NCBI RefSeq assembly: GCF_000407145.1
Contig: NZ_KE136474.1
Coordinates: forward strand, 124,001 to 188,000
Source of the DNA: Enterococcus caccae ATCC BAA-1240
GTDB taxonomy: Bacteria > Bacillota > Bacilli > Lactobacillales > Enterococcaceae
Length of the DNA: 64,000 nucleotides
Direction: 5' to 3'
Shown: positions 38,794-48,024 of the stretch, piece by piece
How the letters are laid out: each line of letters opens with the position of its first letter
Position numbering within the stretch: position 1 is the first letter of the stretch
Notes under the pieces: model-generated
Seen by the model: only the letters and a program-made list of their open reading frames with translations
What the model was told of the DNA's origin: nothing
The model's database searches: none
Made by a program: the position numbers and the translations under genes

Positions 38794-41322
38794 TTAAGGC
38801 GTTGCAGCTACTTGCCATAAAATCGCGGCTTTATATTTCCCTTTTTGAATGATTTCATTGGAAAATATATTTAACTGCACGCCTGTATTCTTCGACTCCC
38901 AGCTTTTGCTGATATTGTATTCTCCAGATTCTGAAACTGTTCCAACTTCAACAGGTTGTGCTTCACCTTTGTATAGTGGCACTTTCGTTGTATCATTTAC
39001 TTTATACCAAATTGCTCTTGATAAGACTTCACTTGGATTTTCTTCGCTTGTTAATGGTTGCTCTAATGTTGCAGTCAAAGTCCATGATGTTTTGCTATTT
39101 CGTGTATCGCCAATAATCAACGGAATATCGTATACAGGTTGTTCTTCTTTAATAAAGGGACGAGTTAAATAGGTATCACCAAAGTTTAAACTTGATGGGA
39201 ATGATTCAATAAACAACTTTCCTTTAAACTTGTAATATACAGAAACACCATCGATTTCAATTGGAATGGACGATTCTGCACTAGGAGATTCTGTCAATTC
39301 ATACTGTTTTTCCTTAATTCCTTGAACGGCTTTTTGGACGACAACTTCTTTCGTTAAATCTTTTATCTCCCCTACATTGCCCATCAACTCAATCGGCTCA
39401 CGCAATTGTTTTCCTGCTTCGTTCAAAAATAGAATTCGAATCGAAGCATCATTGATCTCCATTTCAAGATTGAGTACTAATTTACTATTGGAAGTAGTAA
39501 CTACCATTGAATAGATTTTAGATTCTGGAATAATGCCAGGCGTTGGTAGTTGAGTAAGGTTGACTAAAATCATGTTTGCATCCAATTTTTCATAATTGCC
39601 AGCCTGATCGAACATCCATAATTCTAACGCTGATTTATTTATGATTGTTGTTTTCAATTCACTCTCTGTTTTAGGATAATCCTTTTTTTTCATGCTAAAA
39701 TGATTTCCTTTTAACAAAAACGTCCCATCCGTCACGACTTGATCGTTTTCCTTTTTAACAAAAATCGGTACTTTAATTATCGCTTCATTGCCTGCTCCAT
39801 CTTTGGCGATCAATTCGAAATTAGCTGGCCCTAATTGTTTCACTTTACTTTCGATTTCTTGATCTGGTTTTAGCGAAACGGTTATTTCTTCTTCAGATGA
39901 ATAATCATCACTTAATGCGCTTACGAATTGTTTATAGTCGGTCGCCTCTAAAATTTTTGAGGCGTCGCCTTGACCAAGTACGGTTAATTTTCCAACTCCA
40001 GCTGGTGGAGCATCGTCTATTGTATAAGAAACAGAAGAGCCTTCTATTTGCATATAGTTACTTCCTGAAAGATTACTGGTAACAGTTGGTTTAGCCAACG
40101 ATTGGAACCCTTCATTTTTTATTTTAAAGCTCACTTCTACCTCTTTATTTTCAACCGAAAGATCCGCTAAGTTCACCTTTAGAGAGCTTTCAAAAATGGT
40201 AGGCGTCACACTTTGTCCATTCACAACAAGTGAACCTTCTTGATATACTTGACCACTAGTTAGACCGAATGTTATAACAGGTTTTAACAAATCTCTTATT
40301 CCACCATTGTATTCTCCTGAATAGTGTACCATAAGCTCTGAACCATTCCTTACTACATTGTCACTATTCATTACATTTCCTGCCAAATCAAGGACACTCA
40401 ATGTATCTTCGTAATAGATTAAGCCAGGAACACTGGCAAATGAAACCATCGCACTTTCAGTTTTCCCTCCTGTAGATCCTGTAAAGCCCCAATAAACAGA
40501 ATCCGTATCAAATGTTGAGCGGGGTATTATTGCCTTTACAGGTTCTAATCCGTCAAGTTGATATTCCAGCTGTCCATTATTTGATGCATCCCATGGTGAC
40601 CAAATAATACTGAACTTTCTCCATGTATTATCACCCAACTTGAAGCTCGGATACTGTACTGAATGATGCTTCAACGCCAAAATCTTATCCCAACTGCCAA
40701 GTTTATATTCTTCTATTCGATCTGGAAATGTATATGCAACATGCCCAAAACCATTATTCAGGTCAATACCATTATCATAATAACCATCACCAATTTGATT
40801 ATACGTATCAAATTCAACAGCCAAACTTTTTTTCATTGATTTAAGTAACTGGGGAGGATCATAATAAGAACGGATTATGTTAGGATATACGCCCAAAGCA
40901 CCACCTAAATTTTTATCGAAAGTTATTGTTGCACCTATGTCATTATGCATAACAAACGTCACACCATCAGCATCACCGTCAATTTTTATAAACATCTCTG
41001 CAATAAATTTTTTCGTTAAATTCAATTTCATGTCATCTGTTGAAAAAATAGCCCCTGTTTGATTATTCTCATTTTCAGTGATAATTACTTTATTATCTAC
41101 TATCTTACTTTTTGCTAATGATGGTATCTTAAAAAGTCCCTCTAACGGAATTCCTGGAACTGTACTATCAGAGAAATTACTTCTATTATGGATAAGGTCA
41201 GAGTGATTCTGTTTTTCTCCTGATATCGCTTGTATTTTCGTTGAAGGACTTGTAACGATAAATAAACACAAACTAAATAGCATACCAAATCCGCACATCA
41301 GCGTTATTTTTATTTTTTTCAT
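38794..41322 (-). CDS. Large WxL-domain surface protein with L-type lectin domain
   Basis: 842 residues. A signal peptide (about 1-33) is followed by a legume lectin-like domain (about 80-305; GGALGVYPNIIRSYY, LAVEFDTYNQIGDGYYDNGI, SVYWGFTGSTGG). Several beta-rich repeats follow. A C-terminal WxL domain has the first motif SWTLTATLEQPL near residue 745 and the distal motif LWQVAATP at the end. WxL domains bind peptidoglycan non-covalently, and the lectin part would bind glycans. The start at 41322 follows AAAGGGTG by six bases. It lies directly downstream of the DUF916 gene. Confidence 0.85.
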   Translation of the reverse strand: MKKIKITLMCGFGMLFSLCLFIVTSPSTKIQAISGEKQNHSDLIHNRSNFSDSTVPGIPLEGLFKIPSLAKSKIVDNKVIITENENNQTGAIFSTDDMKLNLTKKFIAEMFIKIDGDADGVTFVMHNDIGATITFDKNLGGALGVYPNIIRSYYDPPQLLKSMKKSLAVEFDTYNQIGDGYYDNGIDLNNGFGHVAYTFPDRIEEYKLGSWDKILALKHHSVQYPSFKLGDNTWRKFSIIWSPWDASNNGQLEYQLDGLEPVKAIIPRSTFDTDSVYWGFTGSTGGKTESAMVSFASVPGLIYYEDTLSVLDLAGNVMNSDNVVRNGSELMVHYSGEYNGGIRDLLKPVITFGLTSGQVYQEGSLVVNGQSVTPTIFESSLKVNLADLSVENKEVEVSFKIKNEGFQSLAKPTVTSNLSGSNYMQIEGSSVSYTIDDAPPAGVGKLTVLGQGDASKILEATDYKQFVSALSDDYSSEEEITVSLKPDQEIESKVKQLGPANFELIAKDGAGNEAIIKVPIFVKKENDQVVTDGTFLLKGNHFSMKKKDYPKTESELKTTIINKSALELWMFDQAGNYEKLDANMILVNLTQLPTPGIIPESKIYSMVVTTSNSKLVLNLEMEINDASIRILFLNEAGKQLREPIELMGNVGEIKDLTKEVVVQKAVQGIKEKQYELTESPSAESSIPIEIDGVSVYYKFKGKLFIESFPSSLNFGDTYLTRPFIKEEQPVYDIPLIIGDTRNSKTSWTLTATLEQPLTSEENPSEVLSRAIWYKVNDTTKVPLYKGEAQPVEVGTVSESGEYNISKSWESKNTGVQLNIFSNEIIQKGKYKAAILWQVAATP

Positions 41323-41353
41323 GCACTGCACCCTTTCTATAAGGATTTATAAT

Positions 41354-42376
41354 TTATCTCTTCCTTTTAAATATGAATAACCCTATGCTAAAACAGATCG
41401 TAAGTAGTGTTATTATTACTATGAGCCACCTAGCATTAAAGTTACGAGGGGTCTTTTTCTGAGTAGGTTGTTTAATTTTTTGTGCTGCTACTTTCGATAA
41501 CGTAAAGTTTTTTACCCAAGTCCAAGTCCAGCCATTTTCAGTAGTGATTTGAATATTCGCTGTATATTCACCTGCGGTTATTTCTTTATCAGATAAAAAA
41601 ACAGGCAAATTAATCATTGAATTCGGTGCCATTCTCATATTATTTTTCTGTAATTCAAATAAATTTTTTGTTTTTCCTTTTTCGTTGATACGGATTTTTG
41701 CTGTCATATTTTCCAAAAAAATCCCTTTTGTATTAGATAGATTCACAAATAATGTATAGCTTCCTTCTTTTAATTTTAGGGCGATATCATTTAATTTCAG
41801 CTCAGGTGTTACTTTTTTTACATCTGATTCATGGAGCAGCACACCAATCAAAAAGGCGAATTTGTTAACAATTGCATTTTGTTCCGTTTGCTCTTGCTTT
41901 TCTTGAAGTACGGGTTTCAACTGGATGCCACCTGCAACATACCCTTCAAAATTAGTTACTGGCATAGTTAGGTCAAATGCAATTACCTCACTACTATTTG
42001 CTGGAATCACGACTTCATCCGGTCCTTTGATAATTTCGGCTAAATCATATTTTAGTGACGTATCTTTTTTTAACTCATTCGGTCCATATTCAATAACACC
42101 ATTCCCATTTGTTTTAGCACTATTGATTCGAATCTCGATGTTCATTGCTTGATCCGATGTATTATTTACTTTTAAATGGATCGTTTGAGTTTGGCCTGCT
42201 TTCATTAAAAGGTCATAGTAACCAACTTCTTTATCAACTTGATTTTCAGGAAATAGAATTTCATAGGAAAATCCACTGATCTCATTGGTCGTATCTTCTT
42301 CCGCAAAACTAATACTAGGATATAGAAATAGAAACAAAATCGCTAATAGTCCCAAATAGATTCTCTTTTTTTCCAT
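41354..42376 (-). CDS. DUF916/DUF3324 (WxL-interacting) protein
   Basis: 340 residues. A signal peptide (1-25), the DUF916 region (about 30-155, with GYYDLLMKAGQTQTIHLKVN and VIPANSSEVIAFDLTMP), a DUF3324-like region (about 165-290), one C-terminal membrane segment and a KRKR tail are seen. This family binds WxL proteins and peptidoglycan at the surface. It is paired with the large WxL gene downstream. A second paralogue is encoded at 43816. Confidence 0.9.
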   Translation of the reverse strand: MEKKRIYLGLLAILFLFLYPSISFAEEDTTNEISGFSYEILFPENQVDKEVGYYDLLMKAGQTQTIHLKVNNTSDQAMNIEIRINSAKTNGNGVIEYGPNELKKDTSLKYDLAEIIKGPDEVVIPANSSEVIAFDLTMPVTNFEGYVAGGIQLKPVLQEKQEQTEQNAIVNKFAFLIGVLLHESDVKKVTPELKLNDIALKLKEGSYTLFVNLSNTKGIFLENMTAKIRINEKGKTKNLFELQKNNMRMAPNSMINLPVFLSDKEITAGEYTANIQITTENGWTWTWVKNFTLSKVAAQKIKQPTQKKTPRNFNARWLIVIITLLTICFSIGLFIFKRKR

Positions 42377-42472
42377 TGATTCCTAACCTCTTAATTCATT
42401 TTTTAATGAACAACTTATAACAATAACTCTCTACCCAACCTATATTCATGCAGTTTTATTTTTTTCTAGTTA

Positions 42473-43186
42473 TTAAGGTTGTAAATCATCTAACGTCCAT
42501 GTTACATACCCTGTAAATGACTCTCCTGCTGCTTGATCTGCTTTGGCATCTGTTACAACTAATTTAGCATCTTTAATCAATGTTGCCACGCCGCCTTTAA
42601 CATCATTCGCTGCTTTTTTCTCTAAAACAGCTTGACCAGTTGTTTCACCAGCTACTAAAGTCATTGCTTTCACTTTACCATCACCAAGTGTAATTCCTGC
42701 ATTTGGATCTAGTGTTCCTAAACTTCCAGAAGCTTCTGGTTTATTTGGGATGTAGTCATTGTCTTCACCAATCGTGTCGCCGATCGTGTATGATTGTGCA
42801 TCACTTAAAGCGAACGTTAATTTTGAAGCCAATGATTTCGAACCGTCTGTTGATTTCAGTTCAGATAAGCTAGCTTTTAACGCCCAAGGAGTGGATACCG
42901 TTTTTCTGTCATCATTGACAATCAAATATTGGTTACTTTGGATCACATTACTAAATGTTGCTGAATTTCCAACAGCTTTTTGTTCCCCAAATTGAAAACT
43001 TGATGGTTTCCAAACAAGTGCTAAGTTATCTTTATATGGTTTGTTTTCCCCTTGAACTGTTGGTTCATCCGATTTAAAATTGACCCCAACATCTGTTTTA
43101 TCATCAAAAGATTTCGCATCCGCTGTATTTGCAAATAACAACAAAGTTGCTGCTGATAATAAAGTAATCATTACTGTTTTTTTCAT
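42473..43186 (-). CDS. Small WxL-domain surface protein
   Basis: 237 residues. A signal peptide ends at ADA (26). Almost the whole mature protein is one WxL domain: the first motif is TPWALKASLSEL near 110, and the distal motif is YVTWTLDDLQP at the C terminus. It associates with the cell wall without covalent anchoring. The start at 43186 follows AAAGGATG. It lies between the two DUF916 genes and is likely the major WxL partner. Confidence 0.92.
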   Translation of the reverse strand: MKKTVMITLLSAATLLLFANTADAKSFDDKTDVGVNFKSDEPTVQGENKPYKDNLALVWKPSSFQFGEQKAVGNSATFSNVIQSNQYLIVNDDRKTVSTPWALKASLSELKSTDGSKSLASKLTFALSDAQSYTIGDTIGEDNDYIPNKPEASGSLGTLDPNAGITLGDGKVKAMTLVAGETTGQAVLEKKAANDVKGGVATLIKDAKLVVTDAKADQAAGESFTGYVTWTLDDLQP

Positions 43187-43254
43187 TTTTATACCATCCT
43201 TTAATAGCATAAATATAGTTTGGTGACAGTTACTGTTATAAGTTGTTCATAAAA

Positions 43255-43479
43255 TTATTTTAAAAGTTCTATTTGCTCTCGTAAGAGTGTGAATAAATAA
43301 GTAATCAAGCCTAAACTAGTTAATGTAATAAACAGTAAGCTGAAATTTAGAAGTAATCCTTGTTTCTTTTTTCTTAACTTTTTTATTAGAAATACATCTC
43401 TTGCCAAAGTGGTCAAAAATACTAATAGCGACACAATTGCAATGCCTCCCAATATAAAAATCCATAAATAATCAATCAT
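43255..43479 (-). CDS. Small two-helix membrane protein of the WxL locus
   Basis: 74 residues with two predicted membrane segments (about 5-25 and 43-64) separated by a basic loop (KKLRKKKQG). No family recognised. It lies within the run of WxL locus genes on the same strand and could assist assembly or secretion of the surface complex. Confidence 0.6.
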   Translation of the reverse strand: MIDYLWIFILGGIAIVSLLVFLTTLARDVFLIKKLRKKKQGLLLNFSLLFITLTSLGLITYLFTLLREQIELLK

Positions 43480-43493
43480 TTTGTTTCCCCATC

Positions 43494-43814
43494 CTATAAT
43501 TTAGTTAACATAATATTTTTCAAACTATAAACTCCGACTAAAATAATAAGCACTGAACAGCCTATAAGTGTCCAAATCAAGGAAGTGATTAAATCCCCTG
43601 TAGAAGGCAGCTTGCCTTTGTGAGTAATCGACAGATTTCCTTCTGGTAAATACAAACCTTCGATAATCGGTTCCTTAAGCGTCGGGGCTTCACTTTTAAA
43701 AAAAGTGATCTTTAAATCTGTTGTATCAGATTTACTAACTGCTTCTGCGGATCCCCACGTTTCACCTCCCAAGATTGTAGTCAGAAAAAATACTAATACA
43801 ATATATTTTTTCAT
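43494..43814 (-). CDS. Mini LPXTG cell-wall anchored protein of the WxL locus
   Basis: 106 residues. A signal peptide (about 1-25) is followed by only about 40 residues of mature sequence, then the sorting signal LPSTG with hydrophobic tail and a positively charged end. Such short anchored proteins are standard members of enterococcal WxL operons. It starts one base after the stop of the DUF916 gene. Confidence 0.85.
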   Translation of the reverse strand: MKKYIVLVFFLTTILGGETWGSAEAVSKSDTTDLKITFFKSEAPTLKEPIIEGLYLPEGNLSITHKGKLPSTGDLITSLIWTLIGCSVLIILVGVYSLKNIMLTKL

Positions 43815-43815
43815 C

Positions 43816-44871
43816 TTACTTTCCTTCTTTCTTTTTTCTTTTTTTCCGTCTTTTCTTCCATGCTATTTCCATTTTTTTTCTTCTTACTAGAAGTGATAGC
43901 GTAATTATTCCCATTAGAATAAAACATAAGATCGTAGCTCCTTTAATCCAAATCGGTGTAATAATTTTAAAGCTACTTTCCTCATTCATCTTTTTTGCTT
44001 GTTCAGCTGTAATCTCGAACTCTTTTTCAAATGACCACTCAGAATAACCATTGTTTGCATTCATTGTTAAAATATACGTGCCAGCTTTAACTGAACGCGT
44101 TCCCCAATCCATTTCAAAATCAAATTTACTGTTAGGAGCCAACATATAATTGTCTACTTTCCTTTTCTTTAAAACAGTTTCTTGGCCTTTTTCTCTGACT
44201 TCGGCTATTATTTCCAACTCTGAAAGAATTTTCGACTCTGGATTTTGTAATGTTGCTAAGATCATTTTTTTCCCACGTTTAAGTGTTGATTTCGCATCTA
44301 AGATATTTAATGTTTTTGAATCTTTGTAATCATCGCCCGTTTCAGATGTAATCAGTCCGATTCTATAAGCGAATTTACTAGATACTTGTTTTTCATCGTC
44401 TGAGTCGTCTTTTTCAAAAACCAATGCGCCCATCTTGACGCCTTTATAACTGTCTTCCGGTGGCGTTACTTTAAATAAAACCTCTTTTTCTTCATACTTC
44501 TCAACGGTTAAACTAGGAGTTTCTACTTTGACTATAGAAGAAATTGGCTGCGATAAGGTTGTATCTAATAAGCGTTTATCCTCTGTATATTCAATCGTTC
44601 CGTTGTTTCCGGTAAAAGCATTGGTGGTATACATTTTCACCTTGATTGGTTCTTTTTGGGTACTTTTCACTTTTACTTTTAAAACTTGCTCTTCTCCAGG
44701 CACTGTTTGGACATAAAAGTAATTTTTGTTTGGATCAATTTGCTTTCCGTTTAAAACAGCTGAAACGGTATAACCTAAATTGGATGACTCTTCCGCTAAA
44801 ACTATGTTAGGAAATAAAAACAGAAACCAGATTATCATCAAAGTTAGATAGATTAATTTATTTTTTTTCAT
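43816..44871 (-). CDS. DUF916/DUF3324 (WxL-interacting) protein, second paralogue
   Basis: 351 residues. A signal peptide (1-26), DUF916 (about 32-160, with YFYVQTVPGEEQVLKVKVKS), DUF3324 (about 170-290), a membrane helix and a very basic tail ending in KKRRKKRKKKEGK are seen. It has the same role as its paralogue at 41354, with clear divergence between the two. First surface gene of the locus after the hypothetical membrane protein gene. Confidence 0.88.
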   Translation of the reverse strand: MKKNKLIYLTLMIIWFLFLFPNIVLAEESSNLGYTVSAVLNGKQIDPNKNYFYVQTVPGEEQVLKVKVKSTQKEPIKVKMYTTNAFTGNNGTIEYTEDKRLLDTTLSQPISSIVKVETPSLTVEKYEEKEVLFKVTPPEDSYKGVKMGALVFEKDDSDDEKQVSSKFAYRIGLITSETGDDYKDSKTLNILDAKSTLKRGKKMILATLQNPESKILSELEIIAEVREKGQETVLKKRKVDNYMLAPNSKFDFEMDWGTRSVKAGTYILTMNANNGYSEWSFEKEFEITAEQAKKMNEESSFKIITPIWIKGATILCFILMGIITLSLLVRRKKMEIAWKKRRKKRKKKEGK

Positions 44872-44902
44872 GTACTTTTTAAATGCTCCTTACTTTAAAT
44901 AG

Positions 44903-45538
44903 TTAACGTGTCGTTTTGTCTGTTGCTTCAATATACATATCCATGTAGTATTTTCCATCGGCTTCTAAATAGATTTCCTCCGCTAAATCAACACCTTCTT
45001 TTTCTGTCCATTCTCTCTTGAACAATTGACTCTCTTTTTGCGCCTCTTCTTCTGTGTCAAAAGGACCCTTTACTTCAAAGAGCTCCTCTTCCTCATCGTG
45101 CAGTCTATTTTTATAAGCTCCCCAATTCGCTAAAATGAAGATGATATAAACTAAACTTGCAGCTAAAATAAAGAGGATGAAAAAAATAATGCCACATAAA
45201 TTAATAAATAAAGCCAAGCAGTAACCTACATTTAGAAACAAGAAAAACTGATAGTTCGACTGCTTTTTCTTCTGAGTTAGGTAAATAAAATAAGTAAAAA
45301 ATAGTGTCAGTGACATGAATAAAAAGCTTAAAACAAAATAGAGAAATAATTCCTGCCAATTCTCATTCAAAAAAGATAGCAATCGCAGAAACATCGATAA
45401 ACGCTTATCTATATAAAAGTATGCTTCTTTGTAAAAAGAATAAAAATCAACTAAATAGATTACCCAAATACAAGCAAGTAGCCCTTCTAGGAAATAGAAT
45501 TTCCAAGGTATTCTCTTTGTTACGGCTGTTTTGTCCAT
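44903..45538 (-). CDS. Membrane protein of unknown function at the head of the WxL locus
   Basis: About 211 residues with three or four membrane segments (about 15-33, 55-80, 95-125) and an acidic cytoplasmic end rich in Glu (EEEELFEVKGPFDTEEEAQK). No family recognised. The start is uncertain: the ATG at 45538 has AAAGGA about 12 bases upstream, and one at 45580 has no visible site. It lies between the regulator and the DUF916 gene, so it is likely part of the operon. Confidence 0.6.
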   Translation of the reverse strand: MDKTAVTKRIPWKFYFLEGLLACIWVIYLVDFYSFYKEAYFYIDKRLSMFLRLLSFLNENWQELFLYFVLSFLFMSLTLFFTYFIYLTQKKKQSNYQFFLFLNVGYCLALFINLCGIIFFILFILAASLVYIIFILANWGAYKNRLHDEEEELFEVKGPFDTEEEAQKESQLFKREWTEKEGVDLAEEIYLEADGKYYMDMYIEATDKTTR

Positions 45539-45584
45539 TACTGCATTCAGTCCTTTATCGTTTTTTTTATTACATGTCACAACA

Positions 45585-46274
45585 TCAAATACTTAACATA
45601 TACCCTTTAGATCGTACGGTTTTTATAAAAATCGGTTTTTTTACATTTTTTTCAATTTTTCTCCTTAAGTGATAAACTATATTTGCAATTCTATACTGCT
45701 TATTTTCTTCAGAATCATCTTTCCACATTTCCTTGTATATCATGTCATAACTAACGGCCATTCCTGAATGACGTAATAACAGCTCAAGCAGTTGAAATTC
45801 TAATTTGGTTAAGACAACTTCTTTAGTCCCTCCTATCAATACACTGACATTAGTTGGAATCAACTTTAATAATTTATCGTTAGAATGAACTTCCGTTGTA
45901 CTGATACCTTTCTCTTGCTTCTGATTGATTCGAAGTAACGCATTTTCCATAATAAAAGTAATTTCTTTTGGTCCTCTATTTAAATCAAAGACTTCGTCTG
46001 CACCTAATTGTAAATAAACAAGTTTGCCAACTGAGTTTTTGGAGACTGTCATGATCCAGATATAACAAGCCGATTTCCTTTTTATCTTAGAAATCAATTC
46101 ACAAATCATACTTAAATGATTGATATCTTCTTCTAAGATAATAATTGCATGTACTGTTTCTAGCGCCTCTAAGTTCGCTGTCATTTCAATGATTTTATGT
46201 TTTTGGTTGATTTCCTCTATGTTGATGTTGTTTCCTGTAGCTTCTCCTAAAGAGAGCATTCCTATGTTGCACAT
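45585..46274 (-). CDS. OmpR-type winged-helix regulator with degenerate receiver-like domain
   Basis: 229 residues. The C-terminal 95 residues are a Trans_reg_C winged helix (LTKLEFQLLELLLRHSGMAV, then YHLRRKIEKNVKKPIFIKTV and RSKGYML). The N-terminal 120 residues look like a receiver fold with LGADEVFDLNRG, but I see no phosphorylatable Asp in the expected context (AIIILEEDINHLS). It probably works without phosphorylation. It is upstream of and in the same direction as the WxL genes, and so is the likely local regulator. Confidence 0.82.
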   Translation of the reverse strand: MCNIGMLSLGEATGNNINIEEINQKHKIIEMTANLEALETVHAIIILEEDINHLSMICELISKIKRKSACYIWIMTVSKNSVGKLVYLQLGADEVFDLNRGPKEITFIMENALLRINQKQEKGISTTEVHSNDKLLKLIPTNVSVLIGGTKEVVLTKLEFQLLELLLRHSGMAVSYDMIYKEMWKDDSEENKQYRIANIVYHLRRKIEKNVKKPIFIKTVRSKGYMLSI

Positions 46275-46506
46275 TTTTATCCTTTGCTCCTTTTTCTATG
46301 TATTATGTCCAAAAAAAACTTTTTTTATATCGAATCTACAAAAATAATAGTATATTATTTCATTTTATTTTGTTTTCAATATCGTCACAGCCTGGAGAAG
46401 TTATTGAAATTCTACTTTTTTGGAAACAAAGATATTCTGATAGGCGCTCAGCAAACATCCATGTTATGATAGTGGCAAGATTTTGAAAGGGGTTGTTAGA
46501 TACGAC

Positions 46507-47997
46507 ATGGAAACTATTTTTATGAAGAAAAATGAAACCCTTCGTTTCGAATTGTTAAAACAACTTCTATACGCTAAAAATGGGGCAACAACACAACAAA
46601 TGATGAATTTGTTCACTATTTCCAGTAAAACCTTTTACCGTTATAAAAAACAACTTAGTGATGATCTAAACCACGTTTTTACACAAAAAGAAGTCACAAT
46701 CAAAAAAAAGAAACTCCTTTATCTCATTGAATTAGCCCCTTCATTGACCTTTAGTTACGTTCTGGACACTATGAGGTTGTATTACATAAAAATTTCACAA
46801 AAATTTTCGATTCTTGAAGCTATTCTAAGAAGGCATTATATTTCTGTGGAATCACTAGCTCAGGATTTAAACTTAAGTCCATCCCATGTTTATTCAAATT
46901 TAACGTTTTTAAATAAACTTTTACGCCCATTCGATCTAAAAATTTCTTTCTCCTCTTCCCTTTATAAAACAAATATCCAAGGCGCTGAACAAAATATTCG
47001 TGTTATGGGGTTTGTGTTGTTCTGGATCGTCTATAGAGGGTTAGAATGGCCGTTTGTAAAAACTCCTAGTATTTATCAAAATTTGCCGTCGCCTGTAAAT
47101 AATCAAAGGCTTTCTCCTTCACAACAAACTAGACTTAGGTATTTTCAAAATGTTACCTACTGGCGTGCACTATATAGAAAGGAACCTTTGACTCTTTCAA
47201 AAGAATTTTCGGATTATCTTGTCCATTTTGAGAAAGTAGCTCCAACTAGATTGTTTTCAGTTTTAGAGCACATAGATTTTGAACAAGTAAACGAGAAGGA
47301 TGAAGCATACTTCTTTGGTTTCTTATCAAGATTTCTTATTGCTAATATTGACTCTGTTGAAGAAAAAAGACGGATTGCTCAAGCTTTGATTCACTCAAAA
47401 TTGCCACTAGCCAAGTTGAGCAAACATATTTTAGATAAGCTTTTAACGACTTACAAAGTCAAATTATCTTCTGACAACTATTTAGAAAATTACTATTTCC
47501 TGATTATTTCTTTGCTCTACATCCGCTTTATTGGCATAAATTTCAGGCTATTCCTTGTTGATGATACTAGTGATTCTAAAGCAAAATGGTTTTCTTCAGA
47601 TGAATCATCCTACCGTGCCTTTGTAAAAGAAACGCTTCTCAAAGAACCTTTGCTACGTAAATACATGAATGCTGGGCTCATCTCGTTTATGGCTAAATTT
47701 TTCCATTCTATTTTAAAAAGCGGAGAACGAGAGGCTACGTTACGAATCTTCATCCAGCATTCTATCAATCATTTTATTTATGACTTCATCAAGAATAATT
47801 TACTTATTATTTTTGGAGATTCAACCTTAGAGTTTACCTTTGATGTAAATGAAGCCGATGTGATTATTTCAGATGCTTTTGAAGGAGAAGAGTCTAACGA
47901 AAGAACATTTCATTTTGAACATTCACATGATGAATCCTCTTGGAAAGAGCTGATTCTTTTTATCAGCGGAAAAATCTATGCATTGCATAATACTTGA
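46507..47997 (+). CDS. Mga-like helix-turn-helix virulence-type regulator
   Basis: About 496 residues. Two N-terminal helix-turn-helix regions (MMNLFTISSKTFYRYKKQL and SLAQDLNLSPSHVYSNLTFL) are followed by PRD-like helical parts and a C-terminal EIIB-like part, the plan of Mga/AtxA regulators. These respond to carbohydrate status via PTS phosphorylation. The ATG at 46507 is 14 bases from AAAGGGG, and a second ATG at 46522 is possible. It is divergent from the WxL locus. Confidence 0.8.
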   Translation: METIFMKKNETLRFELLKQLLYAKNGATTQQMMNLFTISSKTFYRYKKQLSDDLNHVFTQKEVTIKKKKLLYLIELAPSLTFSYVLDTMRLYYIKISQKFSILEAILRRHYISVESLAQDLNLSPSHVYSNLTFLNKLLRPFDLKISFSSSLYKTNIQGAEQNIRVMGFVLFWIVYRGLEWPFVKTPSIYQNLPSPVNNQRLSPSQQTRLRYFQNVTYWRALYRKEPLTLSKEFSDYLVHFEKVAPTRLFSVLEHIDFEQVNEKDEAYFFGFLSRFLIANIDSVEEKRRIAQALIHSKLPLAKLSKHILDKLLTTYKVKLSSDNYLENYYFLIISLLYIRFIGINFRLFLVDDTSDSKAKWFSSDESSYRAFVKETLLKEPLLRKYMNAGLISFMAKFFHSILKSGEREATLRIFIQHSINHFIYDFIKNNLLIIFGDSTLEFTFDVNEADVIISDAFEGEESNERTFHFEHSHDESSWKELILFISGKIYALHNT

Positions 47998-48024
47998 TCA
48001 GATTTCACTGTAGAAAAACACTTT

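Noticed and set aside
46284-46486. Two short plus-strand frames before the Mga-like gene
   Set aside because: AT-rich, overlapping each other and the promoter region, without ribosome binding sites.
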